This document shows positions 19,798 through 30,345 of a stretch of 64,000 nt of DNA, piece by piece. Location: the NCBI RefSeq assembly GCF_035917995.1, contig NZ_CP109131.1, forward strand, positions 1,178,001 through 1,242,000. Reading direction: 5' to 3'. The stretch comes from Streptosporangium sp. NBC_01755 (GTDB taxonomy: Bacteria > Actinomycetota > Actinomycetes > Streptosporangiales > Streptosporangiaceae). The first letter of the stretch is position 1; each line of letters begins with the position of its first letter. Position numbers and translations under genes: made by a program. The notes beneath the pieces were generated by a model. That model made no database searches and was not told the origin of the DNA. It was given only the letters and a program-made list of their open reading frames with translations.

Positions 19798-21330
19798 ATG
19801 CTCAACCTGTCGGTCGCACTGGAGGACAGCGCCCGGGAGAACCCCGAGCGCACCGCACTGGTCTTCGGTGACCTGCGGCTGCCGTACTCCCTGGTCAACA
19901 CCATCGCGAACCAGGTTGCCAACCTACTGGTCTCCAGGGGGATCGGGAAGGGGGACAAGGTCGCGCTGGCCTGCCCCAACCTGCCCTACTTCCCCTTCGT
20001 CTACTACGGCATCCTCAAGACCGGCGCCACGGTCGTGCCGCTCAACGTGCTGCTGCAGTCCAGGGAGATCGCCTACCACCTGGACGACTCCGAGGCCAAG
20101 GTGCTGTTCTGCTTCGAGGGCACCCCAGAACTGCCGCTCGGCGAGCGGGGCAAGGCGGGCTTCGAGGGATCGTCGGCGGAGCACTTCTTCGTGCTGCCCG
20201 CCGCCGCGTTCGCCACCGAGTCCGAGTACGGGGAGACCTTCTGGGCTGCGCTCGACGGCGTGTCCGGCGAGTTCGAGACCGTGCAGACCGCGCCCGACGA
20301 CACGGCCGTGATCCTCTACACCAGCGGCACCACCGGCCAGCCCAAGGGCGCCGAGCTCAGTCATCAGAACATGCTGCTCAACGCCATGGTCTCGGATGAG
20401 ATGTTCCCCCGCGCCGAGGGCGGCGACGCCTACCTGGCGGTGCTGCCGCTCTTCCACTCCTTCGGGCAGACAGTCATCATGAACGCCGGGTTCCGGCGCC
20501 AGGCGACCATCGTGCTCATGCCGCGCTTCGAGCCGGGGCCGGCCCTCGCGCTGATGCGCACCGAGAACGTCACGCTGTTCGCGGGCGTGCCGACCATGTA
20601 CTGGGCCATGCTGACAAAGATCCACAGTGAGGGCGACGAGGTGCCCACCTCGCTCAAGGTCGCGGTGGCCGGCGGCGCCTCCTCACCCGTCGAGGTGCTC
20701 AGGGACTTCGAGAAGACCTTCGGGATCGGGATCCTGGAGGGGTACGGCCTGTCGGAGACCTCCCCGGTGGCCAGCTTCAACCATCCGGGCAGGCCCGCCA
20801 AGCCCGGCATGATCGGCACGCCGATCTGGGGTGTGGAGATGAAGCTGGTCGACGGCGACTGGAAGACCGTCGAGGGCGAGGGTCCCGGCGAGATCGCGAT
20901 CCGCGGCCACAACGTGATGAAGGGCTACTACAACCGGCCCGAGGCGACCGCCGAGGTCATGAGGGACGGCTGGTTCCGCACCGGTGACATCGCCACCCGC
21001 GACGCGGACGGCTACTACGCCATCGTCGACCGGGCCAAGGACATGATCATCCGGGGTGGCTTCAACGTCTACCCGCGCGAGCTCGAAGAGGTCCTGATCA
21101 CCCATCCGGAGGTCTCCCTCGCGGCGGTGGTCGGCGTCGCCCACGACTCGCACGGCGAGGAGGTCAAGGCGTACGTCATCCGCATCCCCGGCGCGACGAT
21201 CACCGAGGCCGAACTCATCGCCTGGGGTAAGGAGAACATGGCGGCGTACAAGTACCCGCGGATCATCGAGTTCCGTGACGCCCTGCCGATGACCGCGACG
21301 GGCAAGATCCTCAAGCGCGAGCTCCGCTGA
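19798..21330 (+). CDS. long-chain acyl-CoA synthetase (AMP-forming)
   Basis: The 510-residue ANL-superfamily enzyme activates a carboxylic acid to its adenylate and then to the CoA thioester. Landmarks are the phosphate loop ILYTSGTTGQPKGAELSHQN, the adenine-binding GYGLSETSPVASF, the hinge region FRTGDIATRDADGYYAIVDR with AKDMIIRGGFNVYPRELEE, and the catalytic lysine in MTATGKILKRELR. ATG 19798 is set by CGGAGGAGGACGCACG; the frame is open upstream but enters the regulatory region. A 19-bp hairpin terminator follows at 21361. Its likely partners are the GMC oxidase and P450, suggesting oxidation and activation of a lipid substrate. Confidence 0.95.
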   Translation: MLNLSVALEDSARENPERTALVFGDLRLPYSLVNTIANQVANLLVSRGIGKGDKVALACPNLPYFPFVYYGILKTGATVVPLNVLLQSREIAYHLDDSEAKVLFCFEGTPELPLGERGKAGFEGSSAEHFFVLPAAAFATESEYGETFWAALDGVSGEFETVQTAPDDTAVILYTSGTTGQPKGAELSHQNMLLNAMVSDEMFPRAEGGDAYLAVLPLFHSFGQTVIMNAGFRRQATIVLMPRFEPGPALALMRTENVTLFAGVPTMYWAMLTKIHSEGDEVPTSLKVAVAGGASSPVEVLRDFEKTFGIGILEGYGLSETSPVASFNHPGRPAKPGMIGTPIWGVEMKLVDGDWKTVEGEGPGEIAIRGHNVMKGYYNRPEATAEVMRDGWFRTGDIATRDADGYYAIVDRAKDMIIRGGFNVYPRELEEVLITHPEVSLAAVVGVAHDSHGEEVKAYVIRIPGATITEAELIAWGKENMAAYKYPRIIEFRDALPMTATGKILKRELR

Positions 21331-21360
21331 GCGGTTCGCACCCGCCGGGCCGAGAAAGCC

Positions 21361-21409
21361 TCGGGACCGGGTTCCGGCGCCTTCGTGTGTCGCCGGAACC
21401 CGGTCCCGA
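21361..21409. terminator. 19-bp perfect hairpin after the acyl-CoA ligase
   Basis: Arms 21361-21379 (TCGGGACCGGGTTCCGGCG) and 21391-21409 pair without mismatch around an 11-base loop. It sits between convergent genes and can serve both strands. The remaining bases to 21541 hold no gene. Confidence 0.85.
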
Positions 21410-21541
21410 CGAGGTGGCCACACCGGGTGGACCGAGGTGAACGCGCCCACGTGAGCGCGTCCGCGCGGGATCTCGTACGGGAACATCCCCTATGAGCTTC
21501 CTCCGCGCGGGCGCACCCGGCGTGAGCGCGTCCGCAGAGGG

Positions 21542-22801
21542 TCAGGGCCAGTCGCGTGAGGGGCGGAGCGGTACGTGGGCCGCCCCCTCGGAGTCCAGCT
21601 TCACGCCGAGGATCTGGTGAAGCTGGATCTTGTTGCGTTCGAAGCCGACCACGCAGGCCGCCATGTAGAGACGCCAGACCCGCGCCGTGCCCTCCCCTAC
21701 CTCGGCGACCGCCTCGTCCCAGTGCTCGTCGAGGTTGGCGCACCAGTAGCGGAGGGTCTGCGCGTAGTGTTCGCGCAGGTTCTCCTCGTGCCGGATCTCG
21801 AAACCGGTGTCCTCGATCTGGCGGGCCAGGTAGCCGACCGACTCCAGCTCACCGTCGGGGAAGACGTAGCGGTTGATGAAGCCGCCGGCGTTGAGGGTCT
21901 TCTCGGTGCCCGTCGGCCGGGTGATGCAGTGGTTGAGCAGCCGCCCGCCGGGGACGAGCTTGTCGTACAGGGAACGGAAGTAGAAGGGCAGTTGCCCCTT
22001 GCCGATGTGCTCGGTCAGGCCGATCGAGCTGACGGCGTCGAAGCCCGTCTCCGGCACGTCGCGATAGTCCATGTGACGGACCTCGGCGAGCTCGCTGAGA
22101 CCGGCCTCCGCGATGGCCTTCTGCGCCCACTCGGCCTGCTGGCGCGAGAGGGTGACGCCCAGCGCCTGCACCCCGTACTCACGGGCGGCGTGGATGACCA
22201 TGCCGCCCCAGCCGCAGCCGACGTCCAGCAGCCTCATCCCCGGCTTCAGGCCCAGCTTCCGGGCGACCAGCTCGAACTTGGCGAGTTGTGCCTCCTCCAG
22301 GGTGGACTCCTGCTCGGGGAAGACCGCACAGGTGTAGGCCATGGAGGGGCCGAGCACCCACGAGTAGAACCTGTTGGAGACGTCGTAGTGGTGGTGGATC
22401 GCCTCGGCGTCGCGCTGCTTGGCGTGCCTGCTGCCCATCCGGGCGAGCATGCTGCGCCGCACCTCCTGCGGAGGCGGCGGCATCCGGGTGAGCAGTGGGC
22501 GGACCCCGAGGGCTCGGACGGCCGCGAGCTTCTGCCCGACGGGGATGTCGTTGATCGTGAGCGACCACATCCGGGACAGCAGGGTGTACATGTCCCCCTG
22601 GACGTCGAGGTGGCCGGACACGTACGCCCTGGCCAGTCCCAGCTCCCCGGGGGCCTGTGCCAGGTACGCGACGGCCGCCGGGGTCTTCACCTCGACGCTG
22701 ATGTCGGCGCTGGCCGGGCCGGCCTTACTTCCGTCGTAGGCGACGAAGCGCACATCCGCCTCGGGGCCCATCACCTTTTCGAAGATCTCTGCGAGCAACA
22801 C
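21542..22801 (-). CDS. tmsB: SAM-dependent fatty-acyl methyltransferase (TmsB/CFA-synthase family)
   Basis: The 419-residue protein belongs to the cyclopropane-fatty-acid synthase family, which methylates the double bond of phospholipid acyl chains. It shows the SAM motif LLDVGCGWGGMVIHAAREYG, the family blocks HHYDVSNRFYSWVLGPSMAYTCAVF, SIGLTEHIGKGQLPFYF and RYVFPDGEL, and the C-terminal EHYAQTLRYWCANLDEHWDEA. GTG 22801 is chosen, with TTAGGAGAGG in front. It lies only 14 bases after a flavin oxidoreductase gene. In actinobacteria that pair makes 10-methyl-branched fatty acids such as tuberculostearic acid: the methyltransferase gives a 10-methylene intermediate, the flavoenzyme reduces it. 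The symbol rests on this gene pairing. Confidence 0.88.
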   Translation of the reverse strand: MLLAEIFEKVMGPEADVRFVAYDGSKAGPASADISVEVKTPAAVAYLAQAPGELGLARAYVSGHLDVQGDMYTLLSRMWSLTINDIPVGQKLAAVRALGVRPLLTRMPPPPQEVRRSMLARMGSRHAKQRDAEAIHHHYDVSNRFYSWVLGPSMAYTCAVFPEQESTLEEAQLAKFELVARKLGLKPGMRLLDVGCGWGGMVIHAAREYGVQALGVTLSRQQAEWAQKAIAEAGLSELAEVRHMDYRDVPETGFDAVSSIGLTEHIGKGQLPFYFRSLYDKLVPGGRLLNHCITRPTGTEKTLNAGGFINRYVFPDGELESVGYLARQIEDTGFEIRHEENLREHYAQTLRYWCANLDEHWDEAVAEVGEGTARVWRLYMAACVVGFERNKIQLHQILGVKLDSEGAAHVPLRPSRDWP

Positions 22802-22815
22802 AGAATCAGCCTCTC

Positions 22816-24204
22816 CTAACGCCCCCGAACACACTTGTCGTAGAGGTCGAGCAACCGGCCACCCCCGTCGTATGCCCGCTTGACCGGCCAATAGGCGGTT
22901 CCGTTATAAAACCGCCAGAATTCATCCTCTGGGTAGAACGAGGTGGAGTACAGCGATTTATGACCGTCCAGCTCGTGGACCCGGTTCTCGATGAGACGGT
23001 TGTGGTAACCGTCGAACTGCCCCCGGGGCAACGGGACCGTCCCCCAGAAGCCGAAGTTGACGTACAGCCGGCCGGGCTCCAGCGGGTAGAGCGGCCACTC
23101 GCCCTCGGACCTCAGCGGGCACATCCAGACCGGCGCCATCCCGACCTTGTCGTGGAAGAAACTCAGGAACTCGGCACCGCGCTCGACGGGCACCTCGATG
23201 TCCTGGATGACCGACTCCTGCACCGGCAGGTCCCGCCAGCGGTCGATCCTGGCGATCACCCCGTACTTGCGGTCGAGGCCCACGAGCTTGCGGTAGACGT
23301 CCGAGCGCATCCACTTGCGCGGCATCAGGGAGCGCACCAGCGCGGTCTGCACGCCGAAGGCGCGCGAGCACCAGAACCAGTCGGTGTCCCAGCGCCACAG
23401 GTAGTCGCGGACGGTCAGCCAGTCGCGGGTCCTGGTCTGGATCGACCGGTAGTAGATGCGCATCCCGGTGTAGTCGGACAGGTACGGGGCACGCTCGGCG
23501 AAGCGTCCCACGGTGATGTAGAGCTCACCTGGACCAAAGAACGTGCCGTCCACGAAGTCGACGCGCTCGCCCTCGTGCTCGCCGCTTTCACAGATCTCGC
23601 GCATCGCGAGCATGCACTTGTCGGCGTCGCCGAACGGGATGTGGGTCAGCCTGACGTACGGCTGGACGGGCTTGAGCTTGATCCGGATCCGGAGGGCGTA
23701 GCCAAGCGTGCCGTAGGAGTTGGGGAACGCCCGGAACAGGTCGCGATGCTCGTTGTCGTCACGGGCCACGACGATCCTTCCGTCGCCGGTGAGGATCTCC
23801 AACTCCTCCACCGACTCGTGCGGCAGCCCGTCCCTGAAGCTGGTGGACTCGATGCCGAGCCCCGTCACCGCCCCGCCCAGCGTGATCGTCTTCAGCTGCG
23901 GCACCACGTACGGCATGAGCCCGTGGGCGAGCGTGGCGTCCACCAGGTGCTCGTAGGTGGTCATCCCCTGAACCTCGGCGGTCATCGTCTCCGGATCGAC
24001 CGCGATGACCTGGTCCAGGTCCCTGGCGGAAAGCTTCGCCGACCGGGCGCCCTCTCTGAACCGGAACAGGTTCGTGGTGGCCTTGGCGAGCCGGGGCACC
24101 GCGTCGCCGGGAATGGCGGCGTAGGAATCCCTGATCTGCTCCACCGCTTGCCGGTGCGCCGACATTTCTGTCATCTGTCGCACGGTAATCACCCCCATCA
24201 CCAT
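22816..24204 (-). CDS. tmsA: FAD-binding oxidoreductase, probable 10-methylene-acyl reductase
   Basis: The 462-residue protein has a PCMH-type FAD domain in its N-terminal half (TTNLFRFREGARSAKLSARD, MTTYEHLVDATLAHGLMPYV, KTITLGGAVTGLGIESTSFR) and a large C-terminal substrate domain, like the DHCR24/UfaA-type oxidoreductases. It is encoded directly upstream of the methyltransferase gene with a 14-base gap. This order and pairing is that of the tmsAB (bfaAB) genes for 10-methyl fatty acids, where this protein reduces the methylene group. ATG 24204 is used; GTG or ATG codons up to 39 bases further in are possible starts. No tmsC-like gene is visible next to it. Confidence 0.85.
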   Translation of the reverse strand: MVMGVITVRQMTEMSAHRQAVEQIRDSYAAIPGDAVPRLAKATTNLFRFREGARSAKLSARDLDQVIAVDPETMTAEVQGMTTYEHLVDATLAHGLMPYVVPQLKTITLGGAVTGLGIESTSFRDGLPHESVEELEILTGDGRIVVARDDNEHRDLFRAFPNSYGTLGYALRIRIKLKPVQPYVRLTHIPFGDADKCMLAMREICESGEHEGERVDFVDGTFFGPGELYITVGRFAERAPYLSDYTGMRIYYRSIQTRTRDWLTVRDYLWRWDTDWFWCSRAFGVQTALVRSLMPRKWMRSDVYRKLVGLDRKYGVIARIDRWRDLPVQESVIQDIEVPVERGAEFLSFFHDKVGMAPVWMCPLRSEGEWPLYPLEPGRLYVNFGFWGTVPLPRGQFDGYHNRLIENRVHELDGHKSLYSTSFYPEDEFWRFYNGTAYWPVKRAYDGGGRLLDLYDKCVRGR

Positions 24205-24284
24205 CGTTGGAAAGATCGCCCCTAGGCACGTTATATCTCGGATGTCTCGGGAGCCAGGCGGGGCGCGTTAAACACTGGAAAACT

Positions 24285-24509
24285 CTACGGCCGTCCTTCC
24301 AGGAACCTACGGCCGACCACCGGATCAACCCCGTTGACCACGTTCGTCACCGGACGGCCGTCGATCGCGGCCTCGCCGAGCGCGGCGAGCAGCGACTCCC
24401 GATCGCGGGCCGCGGGGACCGACACCGCGATCCGGTCGCCCAGCGAGCCGAGCAGGTTACGCACCGCACCTTCCGGGAGCGGCGACGGCGCGAGCACCTT
24501 CCAGGTCAT
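24285..24509 (-). pseudogene. internally deleted D-2-hydroxyacid dehydrogenase
   Basis: The 74-residue frame starts MTWKVLAPSPLPEGAVRNLL, like the N-terminus of D-isomer 2-hydroxyacid dehydrogenases, and after about 50 residues passes to DGRPVTNVVNGV, which matches the usual C-terminal end of the same family. The NAD-binding Rossmann region and catalytic residues (about 230 residues) are missing, and the frame is intact across the join. This is best read as an in-frame internal deletion. The ATG is just after the kinase stop (TGAGATG) with GGAGGCGAG ahead, so it was once translated with the kinase gene. Confidence 0.65.
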
Positions 24510-24510
24510 C

Positions 24511-26229
24511 TCACTCGCCTCCGCGGGGGTGGAAACTGCCGAACACCCGGTTCATGAGGGGCTGCTGGGCACCCCAGTCGCCGTCGTGGGTGGTCCAGCT
24601 GAGCACCATGACCGCGTCGCCCACCTCGATGAAACGCCGCACCTCGTGGTAGGTCACCCCGGCGGTGGCCCAGGGGGCTCCGCCGTTGTCCTTCATACTC
24701 CAGGTGAACTCCCACTGGAGCCCGGCGCCGTAGGCCAGGGGGATCTTCGCCGTGTCCTCGGAGTGGATCTCGCTCCACTGGGCCACGTTCTCCTTGACGA
24801 TCTCCTGGAGGGACTCCAGACCGTCGGCGTCCGCCTCCAGCACCTCCACTGACAGGTGGGCGGCCCCGTCCCGGCGCAACCACTGGGTGTAGCCCGTCTC
24901 GGCCGCCCAGTCGCCGTTCCAGCCGGCCGGATAGCTGATGGACCAGTTCTCCGGCGGGCGGGCCCGCCATACCTTCAACCCTCCGGCGGGTGCCACGGTT
25001 CTGGCCGTGGTGGGAGTGGGAGTGGGAGTGGGGCTCGGGGTGGGCGTCTGCGACCTGGTCTCCTCCGTGGCTTCGGGCTTCGCCTCCGGGGAGGCGAGTT
25101 CGGCGCGCGCCACCGGCTGCGCCTCGGGCTGTGACATCGCCACGGCCGCGACGGCGCCACCTGCGGCCAGGAGCACGACGGCCGCCAGGACCAGCGGGAT
25201 CCGGCCACCGCTCCGCGCCCCGCCGCTCCGCGCCCCGCCGCTCCGCCCTCCACCTCGCCGGCGGCCGGGCATCGGCGAGGTTCCGATCTCGCGCCCGTTT
25301 CGCTCCCCGGCGCCGCGCGGGTTCTCGCCGGTCCGTGCCGTACGGTGGACCGCCCTCTCGCCGGTCCGTGCCGTACGGTGGACCGCCCTCTCTCCGGTGC
25401 GCCGGGCCGCGGCCGACGGGTCGTCGAGGACCTCCGCCAGCATGGCGTCGGCCTGCTGGGCGGTCAGCCGGTGGGCGGGCTCGCGCTGGAGCATGCCGGT
25501 GAGCACCGCGCGCATCTCCAGGGGCACCCTGCTGAAGTCGGGCTCCTCGGTGAGGAGTGCGCCGAGGGTGGCGATGGCGTCTCGACGCTCGAAGGGACCG
25601 TGCCCGACCAGGGCCGCGTAAAGGGTGGCGCCGAGCGCCCACAGGTCGGACCAGGGACCCGCGTCGGTGCCGGTGGCGCGCTCGGGCGGCAGGAAGCTCG
25701 GCGAGCCCGTCACCATGCCGGTCTGGGTCAGCGAGGTGTCGCCCTCGATGGTGGCGATACCGAAGTCGGAGAGCACGGCGCGGCCGTCGGCCTCCAGCAG
25801 GATGTTGCTGGGCTTGACGTCGCGGTGCAGGATCCCGGCCTCGTGGGCCGCGCGCAGGGCCGAGAGGACCTGACGGCCGATGTCGGCGACAGGGCGTACC
25901 GGCAGCAGACCTACCTCGTCCAGCCCGCGGGCCCTGACCAGCTCCATGATGATCCAGGGACGGCCGTCCTGCTCCGCCACGTCGTAGATCGCCACGATGC
26001 CCCGGTGATTGAGCCGGGCGGCGGTCCTGGCCTCACGAGAGGTGCGGGTCAGCTGGAGCTGGTGCTCTGCCGGGGAGAGGTTGGGCGGCAGGAGCACCTC
26101 CTTGACGGCGACCGAGCGGTTGAGGAGGGTGTCGTAGCCCTCCCAGACAACACCCATGCCGCCCCTGCCGAGTTCCCGCAGCAATCGATAGCGCCCAGCG
26201 ACCACCCGTTCACTGTGCGGATATGTCAT
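24511..26229 (-). CDS. membrane Ser/Thr protein kinase with external sensor domain
   Basis: The 572-residue protein has an N-terminal Hanks-type kinase domain (residues about 9-275): glycine loop LGRGGMGVVWEGYD, lysine in VAVKEVLL, catalytic loop HRDVKPSNILL, DFGIATIEGD and APE-like PPERATG. A basic linker carries a duplicated RTGERAVHRTA unit. One membrane span (IPLVLAAVVLLAAGGAVAAV, about 344-364) is followed by a Thr/Pro-rich stalk (TPTPSPTPTPTPT) and an external domain of about 160 residues beginning GLKVWRARPPENWSISYPAG. It has no PASTA repeats. It probably senses an outside signal and phosphorylates unknown targets. Start ATG 26229 has AGGGG in front; the frame continues 15 codons upstream. 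Confidence 0.93.
   Translation of the reverse strand: MTYPHSERVVAGRYRLLRELGRGGMGVVWEGYDTLLNRSVAVKEVLLPPNLSPAEHQLQLTRTSREARTAARLNHRGIVAIYDVAEQDGRPWIIMELVRARGLDEVGLLPVRPVADIGRQVLSALRAAHEAGILHRDVKPSNILLEADGRAVLSDFGIATIEGDTSLTQTGMVTGSPSFLPPERATGTDAGPWSDLWALGATLYAALVGHGPFERRDAIATLGALLTEEPDFSRVPLEMRAVLTGMLQREPAHRLTAQQADAMLAEVLDDPSAAARRTGERAVHRTARTGERAVHRTARTGENPRGAGERNGREIGTSPMPGRRRGGGRSGGARSGGARSGGRIPLVLAAVVLLAAGGAVAAVAMSQPEAQPVARAELASPEAKPEATEETRSQTPTPSPTPTPTPTTARTVAPAGGLKVWRARPPENWSISYPAGWNGDWAAETGYTQWLRRDGAAHLSVEVLEADADGLESLQEIVKENVAQWSEIHSEDTAKIPLAYGAGLQWEFTWSMKDNGGAPWATAGVTYHEVRRFIEVGDAVMVLSWTTHDGDWGAQQPLMNRVFGSFHPRGGE
25324..25389. repeat. 33-bp in-frame tandem duplication in the kinase linker
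   Basis: The 33-base unit starting CTCGCCGGTCCGTGCCGTAC occurs twice head to tail (25324-25356, 25357-25389) and encodes RTGERAVHRTA twice. The identical copies indicate a recent slippage event. Confidence 0.9.
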
Positions 26230-26377
26230 CGCAAAACCCCTAGGTCCCATTCGGCGAAGGCGCAAGTTTCCCATACGCGCGCGGGCGCCACGCGGCTACT
26301 CGCGATGTGTCTTGCCACAGAAAGCCGAATGTTGTTCTATTCAGGCGAAGGGAACGGTGTCGCGTCCTACCGAGCGA

Positions 26378-26407
26378 TTGCTTGTGTGAGCCGTACCGGA
26401 CTAGAGT
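26378..26407 (+). promoter_or_regulatory. candidate promoter of the racemase-family gene
   Basis: TTGCTT (26378-26383) and TAGAGT (26402-26407) are separated by 18 bases and lie 26 bases before the ATG at 26434. The region is shared with the divergent kinase gene. Confidence 0.45.
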
Positions 26408-26433
26408 CGATACCGCACCCGAGGAGAATATCT

Positions 26434-27567
26434 ATGGAGCGCGTGACCAGAAAGGGGCCGCTGGCCGGAGTTCGCGTGCTCGAACTGGCGGGGCTGGCCC
26501 CCGGGCCGTTCGCCGGGATGATGCTGGCCGACCACGGAGCCGAGGTACTGCGCGTCGATCGCGCGAGCGTCGTCGCCAAGGCGGGGGACGCGCCACGCGT
26601 CGATGTGATGGACCGGGGCAAACGGACGATCGGCCTGGATCTGAAGTCCCCCGAGGGGGTGGCCGCGTTCAAGGAGCTGGCCCGCCACGCCGACGTGGTC
26701 GTCGAGGTCTTCCGGCCGGGGGGCGCCGAACGCCTCGGCATCGGCCCCGCCGACCTGCACGCGATCAATCCGCGCCTGGTCTACGGGCGGATGACCGGCT
26801 GGGGCCAGGACGGCCCGCTCGCGCCGACCGCCGGGCACGACATCGACTACATCGCCATCTCCGGCGTGCTGTCGATGCTGGGCCGCGAGGGCGAGCGCCC
26901 CACCCCGCCGATCAACATCCTCGGCGACTTCGCCGGGGGCGGCCTCATGCTCGCGTACGGCGTGCTGCTCGCGCTGATCGAGCGGGAGCGGACCGGCGAG
27001 GGCCGGGTGATCGACGCCGCCATGGTGGACGGCGCGGCGACATTGTTCGCGATGTTCCACCACGGCGCGCAGACCGGCCTCTGGGGCCCGCGCGGCACGA
27101 ACCTGCTCGACACCGGCGCGCCGATGTACGACACCTACGAGACCGCCGACGGCGGACATGTGGCCGTCGGCTCGCTGGAACCGCAGTTCTGGGCGGAGAT
27201 GGTCACGCTGATGGGACTTGAGGACCTGCCCGACCGCGATGACAGGAAGCAGTGGCCCGCGCTTCGCGAGCGGCTGGCCGAGGCCTTCCGATCCAGAACC
27301 CGCGCCGAGTGGGAGGCGATCTTCGACGGCTCCGACGCGTGCGTCTCCCCCGTCCTGGAGGTGGGCGAGGCCGCAGAGCATCCGCACAACAAGGCCAGGG
27401 GCACGTTCGTCGAGGTCGGCGGCGTCCGGCAGCCCGCCCCCGCGCCACGCCTGCTCGGCGTGGGGGAACAGGACCTCTCCCCCGCCACCCGGCTGGCGGA
27501 CCTGACCTCCTGGGGCCTGTCCGACGAGGCCGCGGCGCGGCTGCGCGAAGCGGGCATGCTGGCCTGA
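26434..27567 (+). CDS. mcr: alpha-methylacyl-CoA racemase (class III CoA-transferase family)
   Basis: The 377-residue protein is a CaiB/BaiF-type enzyme. The opening GPLAGVRVLELAGLAPGPFA with MMLADHGAEVLRVDR, the block DLKSPEGVAAFKELARHADV, and GHDIDYIAISGVLSMLGREG match alpha-methylacyl-CoA racemases, which epimerise 2-methyl branched acyl-CoAs before beta-oxidation. The GHDIDY segment holds the His and Asp expected for the racemase active site. ATG 26434 follows GAGGAGAATATCT. Some family members transfer CoA between acids, so the exact reaction is not certain. The nearby methyl-branched fatty acid pair makes a branched-lipid role plausible. Confidence 0.88.
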   Translation: MERVTRKGPLAGVRVLELAGLAPGPFAGMMLADHGAEVLRVDRASVVAKAGDAPRVDVMDRGKRTIGLDLKSPEGVAAFKELARHADVVVEVFRPGGAERLGIGPADLHAINPRLVYGRMTGWGQDGPLAPTAGHDIDYIAISGVLSMLGREGERPTPPINILGDFAGGGLMLAYGVLLALIERERTGEGRVIDAAMVDGAATLFAMFHHGAQTGLWGPRGTNLLDTGAPMYDTYETADGGHVAVGSLEPQFWAEMVTLMGLEDLPDRDDRKQWPALRERLAEAFRSRTRAEWEAIFDGSDACVSPVLEVGEAAEHPHNKARGTFVEVGGVRQPAPAPRLLGVGEQDLSPATRLADLTSWGLSDEAAARLREAGMLA

Positions 27568-27696
27568 TCGACGTCCTCGACGCCTTCAGGGACACCTGGA
27601 GGCAGGAGGGCCGAGTCCCGGCGGCCCGGCCCGCCGAACGACGACGACCTAACCCGCCCCGGATCGCCCGGCGCGACAGGGGCCGCGCCGAGCCGC

Positions 27697-29738
<2,042 letters not shown>

Positions 29739-29753
29739 CTCACCCGCCGGGAT

Positions 29754-29780
29754 GAGGCGCCGCCGTCCCCGCGGCGCCTC
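29754..29780. terminator. 10-bp hairpin after guaB1
   Basis: GAGGCGCCGC (29754-29763) and GCGGCGCCTC (29771-29780) pair perfectly around a 7-base loop, 15 bases after the guaB1 stop. There is no T-run. Confidence 0.6.
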
Positions 29781-29814
29781 CCTCTCGTCCCCCACCCCCG
29801 AAAGGCGAGCACCC

Positions 29815-30345
29815 ATGAACGAGACGCCCACCGGCCTGGACACACAGGTCGTGGTGGACCGGAGGGTGCTGGCAGGCTACGACAACTACCTCGCGGCACA
29901 GCGAACCGTGGACGGTCTCTCCGACGCCGGATTCCCCGTCGAGAACGTGGCGATCGTCGGCAGCGACCTGAAACTTGAGGAGACCGTCACCGGCAGGGTG
30001 ACCGACGGCCGGGCCGCGCTCACCGGAGCGGGCAGCGGCGCGGCCTTCGGCGCCATGGTCGGGATGTTCCTCGGACTGTTCACCTCGACCGCGCTGTCGT
30101 TCATCGTGCTCGTGCTCTGGGCAGCCCTGTGGGGTGCCGTGATGGGCGCCGCGTTCGGGTTCATCAACCACGCCTTCACCCGCGGCAAGCGGGACTTCGC
30201 CTCGCGCAGCGCGATCATCCCCTCCCGTTCTCCGGACCGGGTCGGCTGTGACACCTTCCAGACGGGCTGTTCTGTTCGAGCTCGAACCAGATCAGGGTTC
30301 CACTGGAATCGCGGTGGAATCCCCAGCGGGTGGCGAGGTCGTTGA
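29815..30345 (+). CDS. general-stress-protein-like membrane-associated protein with replaced C-terminus
   Basis: The first 130 residues resemble the general stress protein 17M/YflT-like family: VLAGYDNYLAAQRTVDGLSD, FPVENVAIVGSDLKLEETVT, then a glycine-rich helix hairpin (AALTGAGSGAAFGAMVGMFL, FIVLVLWAALWGAVMGAAFG). The family domain normally continues after RGKRDFASRSAIIPSR with a tyrosine-containing strand, but here the sequence turns to PDRVGCDTFQTGCSV and reads antisense through the next gene to 30345. The C-terminus therefore looks replaced by rearrangement at about 30230. ATG 29815 has GAAAGGCGAGCACCC ahead. It overlaps the convergent gene by 131 bases. Confidence 0.7.
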   Translation: MNETPTGLDTQVVVDRRVLAGYDNYLAAQRTVDGLSDAGFPVENVAIVGSDLKLEETVTGRVTDGRAALTGAGSGAAFGAMVGMFLGLFTSTALSFIVLVLWAALWGAVMGAAFGFINHAFTRGKRDFASRSAIIPSRSPDRVGCDTFQTGCSVRARTRSGFHWNRGGIPSGWRGR

